Shown: positions 22,745 to 32,716, numbered from the stretch's first letter. The stretch is 64,000 bases of DNA from Achromobacter deleyi (GCF_902859705.1 NZ_CADIJO010000001.1:434001-498000), one strand, 5' to 3'. Notes: generated by a model not told the origin, from the sequence alone. Numbers and translations are program-made.

Positions 22745-25126
22745 TCAGCGTTTGAGCTTGGCGAACGCGTCGGCCATGGCGCTGTTCATCGCGACGCCGC
22801 CGCCTGCGTTGCCGCGGCCGCTGTCGCCTTGCGGACGGCGGCCGGGGCGGTCGCCGCCCTTGGCCGGGGCGTCCGAGCCGCGCCGTGCAGGCACGGCGGC
22901 ATCGTTCATGCGCATGGTCAGGGCCACGCGCTTGCGCGCCACGTCCACTTCCAGCACCTTCACGCTGACCGTCTGGCCCACACGCACGACGTCGCGCGGA
23001 TCCTTCACGAACTTCTCGGCCAGCGCCGAAATGTGGACCAGGCCGTCCTGGTGCACGCCGATGTCGACGAACGCGCCAAAGTTGGCCACGTTGGTGACCA
23101 CGCCTTCCAGCACCATGCCGGGGAACAGGTCGTTCAGCGTTTCGACGCCTTCCTTGAACTGCGCGGTCTTGAATTCCGGACGCGGATCGCGGCCGGGCTT
23201 TTCGAGTTCGGCGAAGATGTCGCGCACGGTCGGCAGGCCGAAGCGCTCGTCGGTGAAGTCCGACGGCGACACGCCCTTCAGGGCCTCGCGCTGGCCGATG
23301 ATCTGCTTCACCTCGGCCTTGATCTTGGCGACGATGCGCTCGACCACCGGATAGGCTTCCGGGTGCACCGACGACGCGTCCAGCGGGTTGTCGCCATTGG
23401 GAATGCGCAAGAAGCCCGCGGCCTGTTCAAAGGCCTTGTCGCCAAAGCGCGGCACTTTGCGCAGGATGTCGCGCGTGGGGAAGGCGCCGTTTTCGTCGCG
23501 CCAGGCCACGATGTTCTTGGCCAGCGACGAGTTCAGGCCCGACACGCGCGCCAGCAGGGCGGCAGACGCGGTGTTGACGTCCACGCCGACGGCGTTCACG
23601 CAGTCTTCGACCACGGCGTCCAGCGAACGGGCCAGCTCGCGCTGGTTGACGTCGTGCTGGTACTGGCCCACGCCAATGGCCTTGGGGTCGATCTTGACCA
23701 GTTCGGCCAGGGGGTCCTGCAGGCGGCGGGCGATGGACACGGCGCCGCGCAGCGTCACGTCCAGGTCGGGGAATTCCTGGGCGGCCATCTCGGACGCCGA
23801 GTAGACGGATGCACCGGCTTCGGACACGACCACGCGGGTCACCTTCAGGTCGGGGAAGCGTTCCATCATGTCGCCCACCAGCTTCTCGCTTTCACGCGAG
23901 GCGGTGCCGTTGCCGATGGCGATCAGGTCGACCTTGTGGCGGGCCACCAGCGCGGCCAGCGTGTTGATGGTGCCGTCGCGGTCGCGGCGCGGTTCGAACG
24001 GGTAGACGGTGGTGGTGTCGACGACCTTGCCGGTCTGGTCGATGACCGCCACCTTGCAGCCGGTGCGGATGCCCGGGTCCAGGCCCAGCACGGCCTTGGG
24101 GCCGGCCGGCGCGGCCAGCAGCAGGTCCTTGAGGTTGGCGGCGAACACGCGGATGGCTTCGGCTTCCGCGGTTTCGCGCAGGCGGCCGATCAGCTCGCTT
24201 TCGAACGCCGTGACCAGCTTGACGCGCCAGGTCCAGCGGCACACTTCGCCCAGCCAGCGGGCGCGCGGCGAGGCGTCCAGCGCGAACAGGCCATTGCCCA
24301 GCTTCAGGAAGTTGGCCACGCGCGCCACGCAAGGGTGGGGCAGTTGCGCTTCGAGTTCGGCTTCCAGGCCCAGGCGGATTTCCAGCACGCCTTGCTGGCG
24401 GCCGCGCAGCAGCGCCAGGATGCGATGCGAAGGCAGCGTGCGCAGCGGTTCGTTGAAGTCGAACCAGTCGCGGAAGTTGGCGCCTTCGGTTTCCTTGCCG
24501 TCGACCATCTTGGAATACAGCAGGCCGGTGGACCAGAGATGCTCGCGCATGTCGGCCAGCAGGTCCGCATTTTCGGCGTAGCGCTCGGCCAGGATGTCGC
24601 GCGCGCCATCCAGCGCCGTCTTGGCGTCGTTGATCGCGGCTTCGGGGTTCAGGTATTGCGCGGCCAGCGCGGCCGGGTCGCAGGCCGTGTCGGCCAGGAT
24701 GGCGTCGGCCAGCGGTTCCAGGCCGGCCTCGCGGGCGATCTGGGCGCGCGTGCGGCGCTTGGGCTTGTACGGCGCGTACAAGTCTTCCAGGCGCTGCTTG
24801 GTATCGGCGGTGGAGATTTCCTGCTGCAGTTCGGGCGTGAGCTTGCCTTGCTGCGAGATGGATTCGAGGATCGCGCCGCGGCGTTCTTCGAGCTCGCGCA
24901 GATAACCCAGGCGCACTTCCAGGTTGCGCAGGACGGTGTCGTCCAGGCCGCCGGTGGCTTCCTTGCGGTAGCGCGCGATGAAGGGCACGGTGGCGCCGTC
25001 ATCCAGCAGTTCGACCGCCGAAGCGATCTGGGAGGCGCGTGCTCCGAGCTCGGTGGCGAGCTGGGCAACGATACGGGCATTGTCGACGCCGGCGGCGACG
25101 TTCGTGATAACGGAAGTTTCAGACAT
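22745..25126 (-). CDS. tex: Transcription accessory protein Tex (S1 domain)
   Basis: 793 residues, normal Tex length. The N-terminal region includes DDGATVPFIARYRKEATGGLDD. A YqgF-like RNase H fold follows (VLGLDPGIRTGCKVAVIDQTG), then helix-hairpin-helix segments (NTASAALLARVSGLNSSLAK). A C-terminal S1 RNA-binding domain begins near EGVVTNVANFGAFVDIGVHQ at about 650. After it comes a basic Gly/Pro/Arg tail. Tex binds nucleic acids and affects transcription; it was first noted in Bordetella through toxin expression. Single gene, divergent from the helicase gene across 225 bases. Confidence 0.96.
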   Translation of the reverse strand: MSETSVITNVAAGVDNARIVAQLATELGARASQIASAVELLDDGATVPFIARYRKEATGGLDDTVLRNLEVRLGYLRELEERRGAILESISQQGKLTPELQQEISTADTKQRLEDLYAPYKPKRRTRAQIAREAGLEPLADAILADTACDPAALAAQYLNPEAAINDAKTALDGARDILAERYAENADLLADMREHLWSTGLLYSKMVDGKETEGANFRDWFDFNEPLRTLPSHRILALLRGRQQGVLEIRLGLEAELEAQLPHPCVARVANFLKLGNGLFALDASPRARWLGEVCRWTWRVKLVTAFESELIGRLRETAEAEAIRVFAANLKDLLLAAPAGPKAVLGLDPGIRTGCKVAVIDQTGKVVDTTTVYPFEPRRDRDGTINTLAALVARHKVDLIAIGNGTASRESEKLVGDMMERFPDLKVTRVVVSEAGASVYSASEMAAQEFPDLDVTLRGAVSIARRLQDPLAELVKIDPKAIGVGQYQHDVNQRELARSLDAVVEDCVNAVGVDVNTASAALLARVSGLNSSLAKNIVAWRDENGAFPTRDILRKVPRFGDKAFEQAAGFLRIPNGDNPLDASSVHPEAYPVVERIVAKIKAEVKQIIGQREALKGVSPSDFTDERFGLPTVRDIFAELEKPGRDPRPEFKTAQFKEGVETLNDLFPGMVLEGVVTNVANFGAFVDIGVHQDGLVHISALAEKFVKDPRDVVRVGQTVSVKVLEVDVARKRVALTMRMNDAAVPARRGSDAPAKGGDRPGRRPQGDSGRGNAGGGVAMNSAMADAFAKLKR

Positions 25127-25351
25127 CTCGATACGACGGCAAAAAGGAAAAACAAGGGGCGGATTGTGCCATAAGCCACTGTTACAGAACGTGCCAGGGG
25201 TGACCGATCCGTCCCTGCGACAGGGGGCGACCGCGACATGGCAAGCGGAAAAGCGCGGCCGCAGCGGGTATCATTTGGTCCTTTCCCACCATCAGTGTCT
25301 GGCGCCCCGACCGTCGACCGGCACGGTTGACTTCGACACTAGGCTGTTTCA

Positions 25352-27436
25352 ATGCTGGACCTGGACATATCCGAATTCTTCGCCGAGGACGGGCCGCTTG
25401 CGTCGGCCATGCCCGGCTACAAGCCACGCCCGTCGCAAGTCGAGCTGGCCCAGGCCATCGGCCAGGCCATCTCCGACCGCGCCACGCTGGTGGCCGAGGC
25501 CGGCACCGGCATCGGCAAGACCTGGGCCTATCTTGTACCCGCGTTCATCCAGGGCGGCAAGGTGCTGATTTCCACCGGCACCCGCACGCTGCAGGACCAG
25601 CTTTTTTCCCGCGACCTGCCGCGCGTGCGCGCTGCCCTGGCGGCGCCGGTCACGGCCGCCCTGCTCAAGGGCCGCGGCAACTACGTCTGCCACTATCACC
25701 TTGATCGTCTGCAGGGCGATGACCGGGCGCTGAAGTCGCGCTCCGAGATCCAGCAACTGCGCCAGATCCAGGTGTTTGCCGGCATTTCCAAGACCGGCGA
25801 TCGCGGCGACCTGGCCCAGGTGCCCGAAGACGCCGACATCTGGCAGCGCGTCACCTCGACCCGCGAAAACTGCCTGGGCCAGGAATGCCCGCGCATCCGC
25901 GACTGCTTCGTGGTCAAGGCCCGCCGCCAGGCCCAGGAAGCCGACGTGGTGGTGGTCAACCATGCGCTCTTCATGGCCGACCTGGTGCTGCGCGAAGAGG
26001 GCGTCACCGACCTGCTGCCCGAAGCCGACACCGTCATCTTCGACGAAGCGCATCAACTGCCGGACACCGCCACGCGCTTTCTGGGCAGCAGCGTGTCCAC
26101 GCACCAGCTCATGGATTTCGGCCGGGCGCTGGAAGTCGCCGGCCTGGCCTATGCGCGCGAAGCCACCAAATGGAGCGACATCTCGCGCCATCTGGAAACC
26201 GCCGCGCGCGAGCTGCGGCTGGCCTGTGCGCCGCTGGAACGCCTGCCGGGCCGCAAGGCCACGTTCGAGGCCATTCCCAACGCCGATGAGTTCGACACCG
26301 CGCTGGCGGTGCTGCGCGAAGCGGTGGACACCGCCACCAACGCGCTCGGGTCCGTCGCCGAGCGCCACCCCGACCTGGTGGCCGCCGCGCGCACCGGCGC
26401 CGAGATCTCCGTGCGCCTGAAACGCTGGGCCACGCCCGGGCGCGGCGGCTCGGGCTTTGACGACGAAGGCTGGGGCCGCGACAACCAGGCGCCCGAGCCG
26501 CCCGCCGCTGCGCTGGGCGATGGCCTGTCCACGCCGACCGCCATTCTGGAAGGCGCAGCCGCCGCCGTCGAATGGACCGGCCCGGCGGTGCGCTGGGTCG
26601 AACACGGCCTGCATCACGTGCGCCTGCATTCGGCGCCGCTGTCGGTGGCCCAGGCGTTCTCCAAATACCGCAAGCCGGGCCAGGCCTGGATCATGACGTC
26701 GGCCACCTTGTCGGTGAACGGCGAATTCCATCATTTCACCAGCCAGCTGGGCCTGGAGCGCGCGCGCACCGGCAAATGGGAATCGCCTTTCGACTACCCG
26801 CAGCAGGCGCTGCTGTTCGTGCCGCGTGGCATGCCCGAACCCCAGTCGCCGCAGTTCCTGGACCGCTTCGTCCAGACGCTGCTGCCGCTGCTCGAGGCCA
26901 GCCCCGGCGGTACGCTGGTGCTGTGCACGACGCTGCGCGCCGTGGACAAGGTCGCCAACCTGCTGGCCGACGCTTTCGACGATGCCGGCCACGACTGGCC
27001 GCTGCTCAAGCAGGGCGAGGGCACGCGCCGCGACCTGCTCGACCGCTTCTGCAAGCTGACCCACCCGGTGCTGGTGGGCAGCGCAAGCTTCTGGGAAGGG
27101 ATCGACCTGCCCGGCGACGTGCTGACCCTGGTGGCCATCGACAAGCTGCCGTTCGCGCCGCCCGACGACCCCGTGATCGAGGCGCGCCTGCGGGCCTGCC
27201 GCGCCCAGGGCGGCAATCCGTTCTCGGAATACCAGTTGCCCGAGGCCGCCATTTCGCTCAAGCAGGGCGCCGGACGCCTGATCCGTACCGAAGCCGATTG
27301 GGGCGTGCTGATGGTGGGCGATGCCCGCCTGGTCGAAAAACCGTACGGCAAGCAGCTATGGCGCGGCCTGCCGCCATTCGCGCGAACGCGCGAATTGGAA
27401 GAGGTGCTGGCCTTCTACCGCCGCAAGCAGGAATAA
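25352..27436 (+). CDS. DinG/YoaA-type ATP-dependent DNA helicase with Fe-S cluster
   Basis: 694 residues. Walker A is EAGTGIGKT at 49-57 and the DEAH box is in VIFDEAHQLPDTA. Four cysteines between motifs I and II (NYVCHYHLD, then ENCLGQECPRIRDCFV) match the 4Fe-4S cluster of XPD-like helicases. C-terminal helicase motifs include GSASFWEGIDLPGDVL and QGAGRLIRTEADWG. Length and motifs fit YoaA rather than the larger nuclease-fused DinG. Such helicases help repair or restart damaged replication forks. It ends at a strong bidirectional terminator. Confidence 0.92.
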   Translation: MLDLDISEFFAEDGPLASAMPGYKPRPSQVELAQAIGQAISDRATLVAEAGTGIGKTWAYLVPAFIQGGKVLISTGTRTLQDQLFSRDLPRVRAALAAPVTAALLKGRGNYVCHYHLDRLQGDDRALKSRSEIQQLRQIQVFAGISKTGDRGDLAQVPEDADIWQRVTSTRENCLGQECPRIRDCFVVKARRQAQEADVVVVNHALFMADLVLREEGVTDLLPEADTVIFDEAHQLPDTATRFLGSSVSTHQLMDFGRALEVAGLAYAREATKWSDISRHLETAARELRLACAPLERLPGRKATFEAIPNADEFDTALAVLREAVDTATNALGSVAERHPDLVAAARTGAEISVRLKRWATPGRGGSGFDDEGWGRDNQAPEPPAAALGDGLSTPTAILEGAAAAVEWTGPAVRWVEHGLHHVRLHSAPLSVAQAFSKYRKPGQAWIMTSATLSVNGEFHHFTSQLGLERARTGKWESPFDYPQQALLFVPRGMPEPQSPQFLDRFVQTLLPLLEASPGGTLVLCTTLRAVDKVANLLADAFDDAGHDWPLLKQGEGTRRDLLDRFCKLTHPVLVGSASFWEGIDLPGDVLTLVAIDKLPFAPPDDPVIEARLRACRAQGGNPFSEYQLPEAAISLKQGAGRLIRTEADWGVLMVGDARLVEKPYGKQLWRGLPPFARTRELEEVLAFYRRKQE

Positions 27437-27439
27437 AAA

Positions 27440-27469
27440 AGCCCCTCGAGAAATCGAGGGGCTTTTTTT
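27440..27469. terminator. Bidirectional terminator between helicase and bamD
   Basis: Perfect 10-bp stem AGCCCCTCGA / TCGAGGGGCT with a GAAA tetraloop. A T run follows on the plus strand and an A run precedes it, so it can serve both convergent genes. Confidence 0.95.
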
Positions 27470-27485
27470 CCCATGCGGTGGCCGA

Positions 27486-28328
27486 TCAGTTGAACGGGTT
27501 CCACCAGCTCTTGTCGGCCTTCAGGCCCTTGTCCTTGAACGAGCTGTTGGGGAAGTTCTTGTCGAATACGCGCTGCGAGTCGTTCTTCAGTTCGGTCATG
27601 CCGAGCTTGTCGTAGGACTGCACCATCAGGTAGAGCGCTTCTTCGGTGGCGGGGGCGCCTTCGAAGTCGGTGATGACGGTCTGCGCGCGGTTGGCCGCGG
27701 CAATGTAGGCGCCACGCTCATAGTAGTAGCGCGCCACGTGCACTTCGTTCATGGCGATGGTGTTGACCAGCCAGGCAACGCGCTTTTCGGCATCCGGCGT
27801 GTACTTGCTGTCCGGGTAGCGCTTGATCAGCTCGTTGAAGGCGTCGTAGGACGCGCGCAGGCCCTTGGGGTCGCGTTCGGCCGGATCCTGGCCGGTCAGG
27901 CTGCTCATGAAGGCGCTGGCCGGCGTGAAGTTGATCAGGCCCTTCAGGTAAAGGGCGTAGTCGGTGCCGGGGTGGTTGGGGTAGAGCTGCTGGAAGCGGT
28001 CGATCGCGGCCAGGGCTTGTTCGTTTTCACCGTCTTTCCAGTTGACGTAGGCCAGCTCAAGCAAGGCCTGCTGGGCGTAGACGCCGAAGGGGTAGCGGCT
28101 TTCGATGGCGGTCAGGCGCTCGCGGGCTTCTTTCCAGCCCCCGGACGAGATTTCCGCCTTGGCGTCGGCGTACAGCTGTTCGGCGCTCCAGTTGGTGGTC
28201 TTGTCGTACTTGCTGTTGGTCGAGCCGCAACCGGCAATGGCGATAACGGCAAATAGCGCGATAACCACGCGCAAAACCGACCCGCTTCGGGAGGCGGGGT
28301 TCAAGGGAGCTGCGGAGTGGTGAATCAC
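27486..28328 (-). CDS. bamD: Outer-membrane assembly lipoprotein BamD
   Basis: 280 residues from GTG 28328; a start a little further in (TTG or GTG near the signal peptide) is possible. The signal peptide ends in lipobox IAGC, giving a lipoprotein with Cys at about 34. TPR repeats follow (ARERLTAIESRYPFGVYAQQ; ALAAIDRFQQLYPNHPGTDY; YDAFNELIKRYPDSKYTPDA), the BamD pattern. BamD is the essential partner of BamA in inserting outer-membrane proteins. It is divergent from rluD across 53 bases, an arrangement seen widely in beta- and gammaproteobacteria. Confidence 0.96.
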   Translation of the reverse strand: MIHHSAAPLNPASRSGSVLRVVIALFAVIAIAGCGSTNSKYDKTTNWSAEQLYADAKAEISSGGWKEARERLTAIESRYPFGVYAQQALLELAYVNWKDGENEQALAAIDRFQQLYPNHPGTDYALYLKGLINFTPASAFMSSLTGQDPAERDPKGLRASYDAFNELIKRYPDSKYTPDAEKRVAWLVNTIAMNEVHVARYYYERGAYIAAANRAQTVITDFEGAPATEEALYLMVQSYDKLGMTELKNDSQRVFDKNFPNSSFKDKGLKADKSWWNPFN

Positions 28329-28381
28329 GAGAATCGTATCCTTGGTGTTAGCATGGCAGGCTGATTATATGATTTGTCTCC

Positions 28382-29389
28382 ATGTCTGATACAGCCATCA
28401 GCGCAGATCTCGTTTCCGACGATGAACTCCTGGGTCTTCCTGGCGAAAATCCGGGCGAAAACCGGGGTGAGCCGCAACTTGTAACGGTGCCGTCGGGCAC
28501 GCGCGCCGACCGGCTGGACAAGGTGCTGGCCGGCCTGTTGCCGGACCACTCCCGCAGCCGCCTGCAAGGCTGGATCGAAGCCGGCAACGTCCACGTCAAT
28601 GGCACGCCCGGCAAGGTCCGCCAGACCGTCGGCCCGGGCGACGAGATCACCGTCTGGGCCCAGCCCGCCCCCGAAACCCTTGCGTTCGCCCCCGAAGCCA
28701 TCGATTTCCCGGTGGTCGACGAAAGCCCCGACTGGATCGTGGTCAACAAGCCGGCCGGCCTGGTGGTGCATCCCGGCGCCGGCAACTGGAGCGGCACGCT
28801 GCTCAACGGCCTGTTGCACCGCTACCCCGAACTGGCTCATGTGGCGCGCGCCGGCATCGTTCACCGGCTGGACAAAGACACCTCCGGCCTGATGGTCGTG
28901 GCGCGCAACGAAATCGCGCAGACCCATCTGGTACGCCAGTTGCAGGCCCGCAGCATGGGCCGCGAGTACATCGCCCTGGCGCATGGCTGGGCGGCCGCGG
29001 CCGGCAAGGTCGACCGCCCGATCGGCCGTGATCCGCGCGTGCCGGTGCGCATGAGCGTCGAACGCCCCGTGGCGCCCAAGCCGGCCATCACGCATTACAC
29101 GCCCGCCCGTCGCGGCCAGGTCGACCCCGGCGGGCGCGTCACCGAAGTGGTGTGCCGCCTGGAAACCGGCCGCACGCACCAGATCCGGGTGCACATGGCC
29201 AGCCTGGGGCATCCGCTCCTGGCCGACACCATCTATGGCGGCAAGAACATCGCGGGTGCCACGCGGCAGATGCTGCACGCCCGCGCCCTGCATTTCGACG
29301 ATCCGGGCGGCCGCGGCGAAGTTCAATTCGCCGCCCCGGTCCCGGCGGACATGACCCTGGTCCAGGAAGCGATCACATGGAACGCGTGA
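28382..29389 (+). CDS. rluD: 23S rRNA pseudouridine synthase RluD
   Basis: 335 residues. After an acidic N-terminal tail of about 30 residues, an S4 RNA-binding domain (RADRLDKVLAGLLPDHSRSR) leads to the catalytic domain. The catalytic Asp is in IVHRLDKDTSGL; RTHQIRVHMASLGHPLLAD is also typical. RluD makes pseudouridines in helix 69 of 23S rRNA. Its stop overlaps pgeF by 13 bases, so the two are translationally coupled. Confidence 0.95.
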   Translation: MSDTAISADLVSDDELLGLPGENPGENRGEPQLVTVPSGTRADRLDKVLAGLLPDHSRSRLQGWIEAGNVHVNGTPGKVRQTVGPGDEITVWAQPAPETLAFAPEAIDFPVVDESPDWIVVNKPAGLVVHPGAGNWSGTLLNGLLHRYPELAHVARAGIVHRLDKDTSGLMVVARNEIAQTHLVRQLQARSMGREYIALAHGWAAAAGKVDRPIGRDPRVPVRMSVERPVAPKPAITHYTPARRGQVDPGGRVTEVVCRLETGRTHQIRVHMASLGHPLLADTIYGGKNIAGATRQMLHARALHFDDPGGRGEVQFAAPVPADMTLVQEAITWNA

Positions 29390-30141
29390 TTCAAGGCTTG
29401 CCCGTGGTGACCGGCCCCGCCTGGGCCGGCGTCAACTATTTCTGCACCACCCGCGCGGGTGGCGTGGGCGTCGCCCCGCACGACACCCTGAACCTGGGCC
29501 TGCGCGCTGGCGACCACCCCGACACGGTGGCCGAAAACCGCCGCCGCCTGCGCGCGGCCCTGCCGGGCGAGCCGCTCTGGCTGCGCCAGGTGCACAGCAG
29601 CGACGTCATCGACGCCGACCAGGCCGACGTGCCGCCCGAGCCTACGCTGGACGCCAGCGTCACGACGCAGCCGGGCCGGGTGCTGGTCGCGATGGCGGCC
29701 GACTGCCTGCCGGTGGTCATGGCCGATGCCGACGGCCGCGTGCTGGGAACCGCGCACGCCGGCTGGCGCGGCCTGGCCGGCGGCGTGCTGGAAAACACCC
29801 TGGCCGCCATGCGCGCCAAGGCGCCCCAGGCCACGGCCTGGCGCGCGTGGGTCGGCCCCGGCATCGGACCCGAGGCGTTCGAGGTCGGGCGCGACGTGCT
29901 CGACGCCTTCATGGCGGACGACCCCGCGACTGAGTCCTACTTTCGTCCTCGGCCCGGCGTGCCGGGCAAATGGCTGGCCGACCTCGCCGGCCTGGCCGGT
30001 TTCCGCCTGCGCCGCGCCGGGGTACAAGAGATCAGCCAGAGCGGCCTGTGCACCGTCACTGACGCTGCGCGCTTCTTCTCGTACCGGCGCGATGGCGAGA
30101 CCGGACGCATGGCGCTGCTGGCCTGGCTGGACCCGGCTTGA
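29377..30141 (+). CDS. pgeF: PgeF (YfiH) peptidoglycan editing factor
   Basis: 254 residues from ATG 29377, inside the end of rluD. The Zn-binding His/Cys motifs of the family are present: LRQVHSSDVI, MAADCLPVVM and GTAHAGWRGL. PgeF removes wrongly made UDP-MurNAc-L-Ser precursors; the family was earlier called laccase-like. The rluD-pgeF pairing is widely conserved, and here it is followed by the PHA genes. Confidence 0.94.
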   Translation: MERVIQGLPVVTGPAWAGVNYFCTTRAGGVGVAPHDTLNLGLRAGDHPDTVAENRRRLRAALPGEPLWLRQVHSSDVIDADQADVPPEPTLDASVTTQPGRVLVAMAADCLPVVMADADGRVLGTAHAGWRGLAGGVLENTLAAMRAKAPQATAWRAWVGPGIGPEAFEVGRDVLDAFMADDPATESYFRPRPGVPGKWLADLAGLAGFRLRRAGVQEISQSGLCTVTDAARFFSYRRDGETGRMALLAWLDPA

Positions 30142-30159
30142 TCCCGCGCAAAGCGGCTT

Positions 30160-30219
30160 GGTAAAAGGGCTGGCAGGCTTGCCGGCCTCATTGAATACCC
30201 GCATTGACAGCCCTTTACC
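30160..30219. promoter_or_regulatory. Long-spaced inverted repeat upstream of phaC
   Basis: GGTAAAAGGGCTG (30160-30172) and CAGCCCTTTACC (30208-30219) are inverted repeats that differ by one extra A and are separated by 35 bases. They lie 45-105 bases upstream of the phaC GTG start. Either an operator pair or a large mRNA hairpin is possible. The 124-base gap holds nothing else I can name. Confidence 0.5.
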
Positions 30220-30264
30220 CGCCATGCAACATCAATCGGGAAGTCTCGATAACAAGGTGTCGAA

Positions 30265-31902
30265 GTGAATGCCAATCTCTCCGCCTCAGGGCCCCTTCCG
30301 GTGAGCGTGGCTCCGGACGTCCTGGCCGACATCCAGGCTGAATTCTCTCGCGAGTGGCAGCGCCTGTGCGATGACGCCCGTCGCGGCGCGCTGGCTCCGC
30401 TGGCCGATCGCCGCTTTTCCGGCGACGCCTGGGCTGCCAATGGTTCGCACCTGCTGATGGCGCACACCTATCTGCTGTCCGCCCGCGCCATGTCGCGCAT
30501 GGTCGACGCCGCCCAGGTCAGCGAACCCCTGCGCGACCGCCTGCGCTTTTCGATCATGCAATGGGTCGACGCGCTGTCGCCGTCCAATTTCCTGGCCCTG
30601 AACCCCGATGCTCAGCAGTCCATCGTCGAAAGCGCCGGCCGCGCCCTGAACGAAGGGCTGGCCAACTTGCTCGGCGACGTCAAGAAAGGCCGCATCACCC
30701 AGACCGACGAAACCCAGTTCGAGATCGGCCGCAACGTGGCGATCACGCCGGGCGACGTGGTGTATGAAAACCCGCTGTTCCAGCTGATCCAGTATTCGCC
30801 GGCTACTGCCACCGTGCACGAGCGCCCGCTGGTGATCGTGCCGCCGAACATCAACAAGTTCTACATCCTCGACCTGCAGCCGGACAATTCCTTCGTGCGC
30901 CATGCGGTCGAGCAGGGCTTCACGGTGTTCCTGATTTCCTGGCGCAACCCGCTGGCCAGCGACACCGACGGCGTCGACCGCGCCACCTGGTCCGATTACC
31001 TGGACAACGCGGTGCTGCAGGCGCTGCGCGTGGCCAGCGACATCACCCGGCAGCCGCAGGTGAACGCGCTGGGTTTCTGCGTCGGCGGCACCATGCTGGC
31101 CTCTGCCCTGGCGCTGGCCGAAGCGCGCGGCGAGCATCCCGTCGCGGCCCTCACGCTGCTGACCTCGCTGCTCGATTTTCACGATACCGGCATCCTCAAC
31201 GTCTTCGTCGACGAAGCCCATGCGCTGTGGCGCGACCACCAACTGGGCGCCGGCGGGCTGATGCCCGGGCGCGACCTGGCCACCACCTTCTCGTTCCTGC
31301 GGCCCAACGAACTGGTCTGGAACTACGTCGTCGGCAACTACCTGAAAGGCCAACGGCCGCCCGCCTTCGACCTGCTGTTCTGGAATGGCGACAGCACCAA
31401 CCTGCCGGGTCCGTTCTTCTCGTGGTACTTCCGCAATACCTACCTCGAGAACAATCTGAAGGTGCCGGGCCGGGCCCAGGCGGCCGGGCTGCCGCTGGAC
31501 CTGACGCGCCTGACGATGCCGGCGTATATTTTCGGTTCGCGCGAAGATCACATCGTGCCGTGGGTCTCGGCCTATGCCTCGACGCAGGTGCTGCGTGGCC
31601 CGCAGCGGTTCGTGCTGGGCGCATCCGGCCACATCGCGGGCGTGGTCAATCCTCCCGCCAAGAAGCGCCGCAGTTACTGGGTAGCGGACAATACCGGGCA
31701 AGCGGGCCAGCCCTTGCCGGGCGACCCCAACGCCTGGCTGGCCCAGGCCCAGGAAAAGCCGGGCAGCTGGTGGCCCGACTGGACCGAATGGCTGGCCGGT
31801 CATTCCGGCAAGCAGGTCAAGGCGCGTACAAAATCAGGCAATGCCCAGTATCGGCCGATCGAGCCGGCGCCGGGCAGGTATGTGAAGGTCAGGGCCGCCT
31901 GA
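30265..31902 (+). CDS. phaC: Class I polyhydroxyalkanoate synthase PhaC
   Basis: 545 residues from GTG 30265. The lipase-box-like GFCVGG carries catalytic Cys272. The catalytic Asp and His are in FGSREDHIVPW and LGASGHIAGVVNPP. The N-terminal domain (PLADRRFSGDAWAANGSHLL) and the C-terminal SWWPDWTEWL are typical of class I enzymes. It polymerises hydroxyacyl-CoA, mainly 3-hydroxybutyryl-CoA, into storage granules. phaB follows after 76 bases and phaR beyond; no phaA thiolase or phasin is in the window. Confidence 0.96.
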   Translation: MNANLSASGPLPVSVAPDVLADIQAEFSREWQRLCDDARRGALAPLADRRFSGDAWAANGSHLLMAHTYLLSARAMSRMVDAAQVSEPLRDRLRFSIMQWVDALSPSNFLALNPDAQQSIVESAGRALNEGLANLLGDVKKGRITQTDETQFEIGRNVAITPGDVVYENPLFQLIQYSPATATVHERPLVIVPPNINKFYILDLQPDNSFVRHAVEQGFTVFLISWRNPLASDTDGVDRATWSDYLDNAVLQALRVASDITRQPQVNALGFCVGGTMLASALALAEARGEHPVAALTLLTSLLDFHDTGILNVFVDEAHALWRDHQLGAGGLMPGRDLATTFSFLRPNELVWNYVVGNYLKGQRPPAFDLLFWNGDSTNLPGPFFSWYFRNTYLENNLKVPGRAQAAGLPLDLTRLTMPAYIFGSREDHIVPWVSAYASTQVLRGPQRFVLGASGHIAGVVNPPAKKRRSYWVADNTGQAGQPLPGDPNAWLAQAQEKPGSWWPDWTEWLAGHSGKQVKARTKSGNAQYRPIEPAPGRYVKVRAA

Positions 31903-31978
31903 AGCCGCAAAGGCGGTGGGCCCAGGCCAATAAGAAAGTCAATCAACGAGGCGTCCGTCGCACACAGGAGGAAGTCCA

Positions 31979-32716
31979 ATGAGCGGAAAACTGGCTTACG
32001 TTACAGGCGGGATGGGCGGTATCGGCACCTCTATTTGCCAACGCTTGGCCAAAGATGGCTTTCGCGTCGTGGCAGGCTGCGGCCCCAGCCGCAATTACCA
32101 GCAATGGCTGGATGAACAGGCGGCGCAGGGCTATACGTTCCATGCGTCCGTCGGCAATGTCTCTGACTGGGAGTCCACCGTAGACGCGTTCGAACGCGTC
32201 ACCTCGGAATTGGGCCCGGTGGACGTGCTGGTCAACAACGCGGGCATCACCCGCGACGGCTTGTTCCGCAAAATGACCGCCGACGATTGGCGCGCGGTCA
32301 TCGACACCAATCTGAACAGCCTGTTCAACGTGACCAAGCAGGTCATCGACGGCATGGTCGAGCGCCAATGGGGGCGCATCATCAACATCAGCTCGGTGAA
32401 CGGGCAGAAGGGCCAGTTCGGCCAGACCAACTACTCCACGGCCAAGGCCGGCATCCATGGCTTCACCATGGCGCTGGCCCAGGAAGTCGCGAGCAAGGGC
32501 GTCACGGTCAACACCATTTCGCCCGGCTACATCGGCACCGACATGGTCCGCGCCATCCGCCCGGACGTGCTGGAAAAGATCGTCGCCACCATCCCGGTGC
32601 GCCGCCTGGGTACCCCCGAGGAAATCGCGTCCATGACGTCGTGGCTGGCTTCGGATGAATCCGGCTTTTCCACCGGAGCGGATTTCTCGCTCAATGGCGG
32701 CCTGCACATGGGCTGA
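31979..32716 (+). CDS. phaB: Acetoacetyl-CoA reductase PhaB
   Basis: 245 residues with a strong ribosome site (AGGAGG) upstream. SDR fold: NADPH-binding GGMGGIG at 10-16, NNAG at 87-89 region, and catalytic Ser139, Tyr152 and Lys156 (YSTAK). It reduces acetoacetyl-CoA to (R)-3-hydroxybutyryl-CoA for PhaC. Its place between phaC and phaR supports this over FabG, to which it is related. Confidence 0.95.
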   Translation: MSGKLAYVTGGMGGIGTSICQRLAKDGFRVVAGCGPSRNYQQWLDEQAAQGYTFHASVGNVSDWESTVDAFERVTSELGPVDVLVNNAGITRDGLFRKMTADDWRAVIDTNLNSLFNVTKQVIDGMVERQWGRIINISSVNGQKGQFGQTNYSTAKAGIHGFTMALAQEVASKGVTVNTISPGYIGTDMVRAIRPDVLEKIVATIPVRRLGTPEEIASMTSWLASDESGFSTGADFSLNGGLHMG

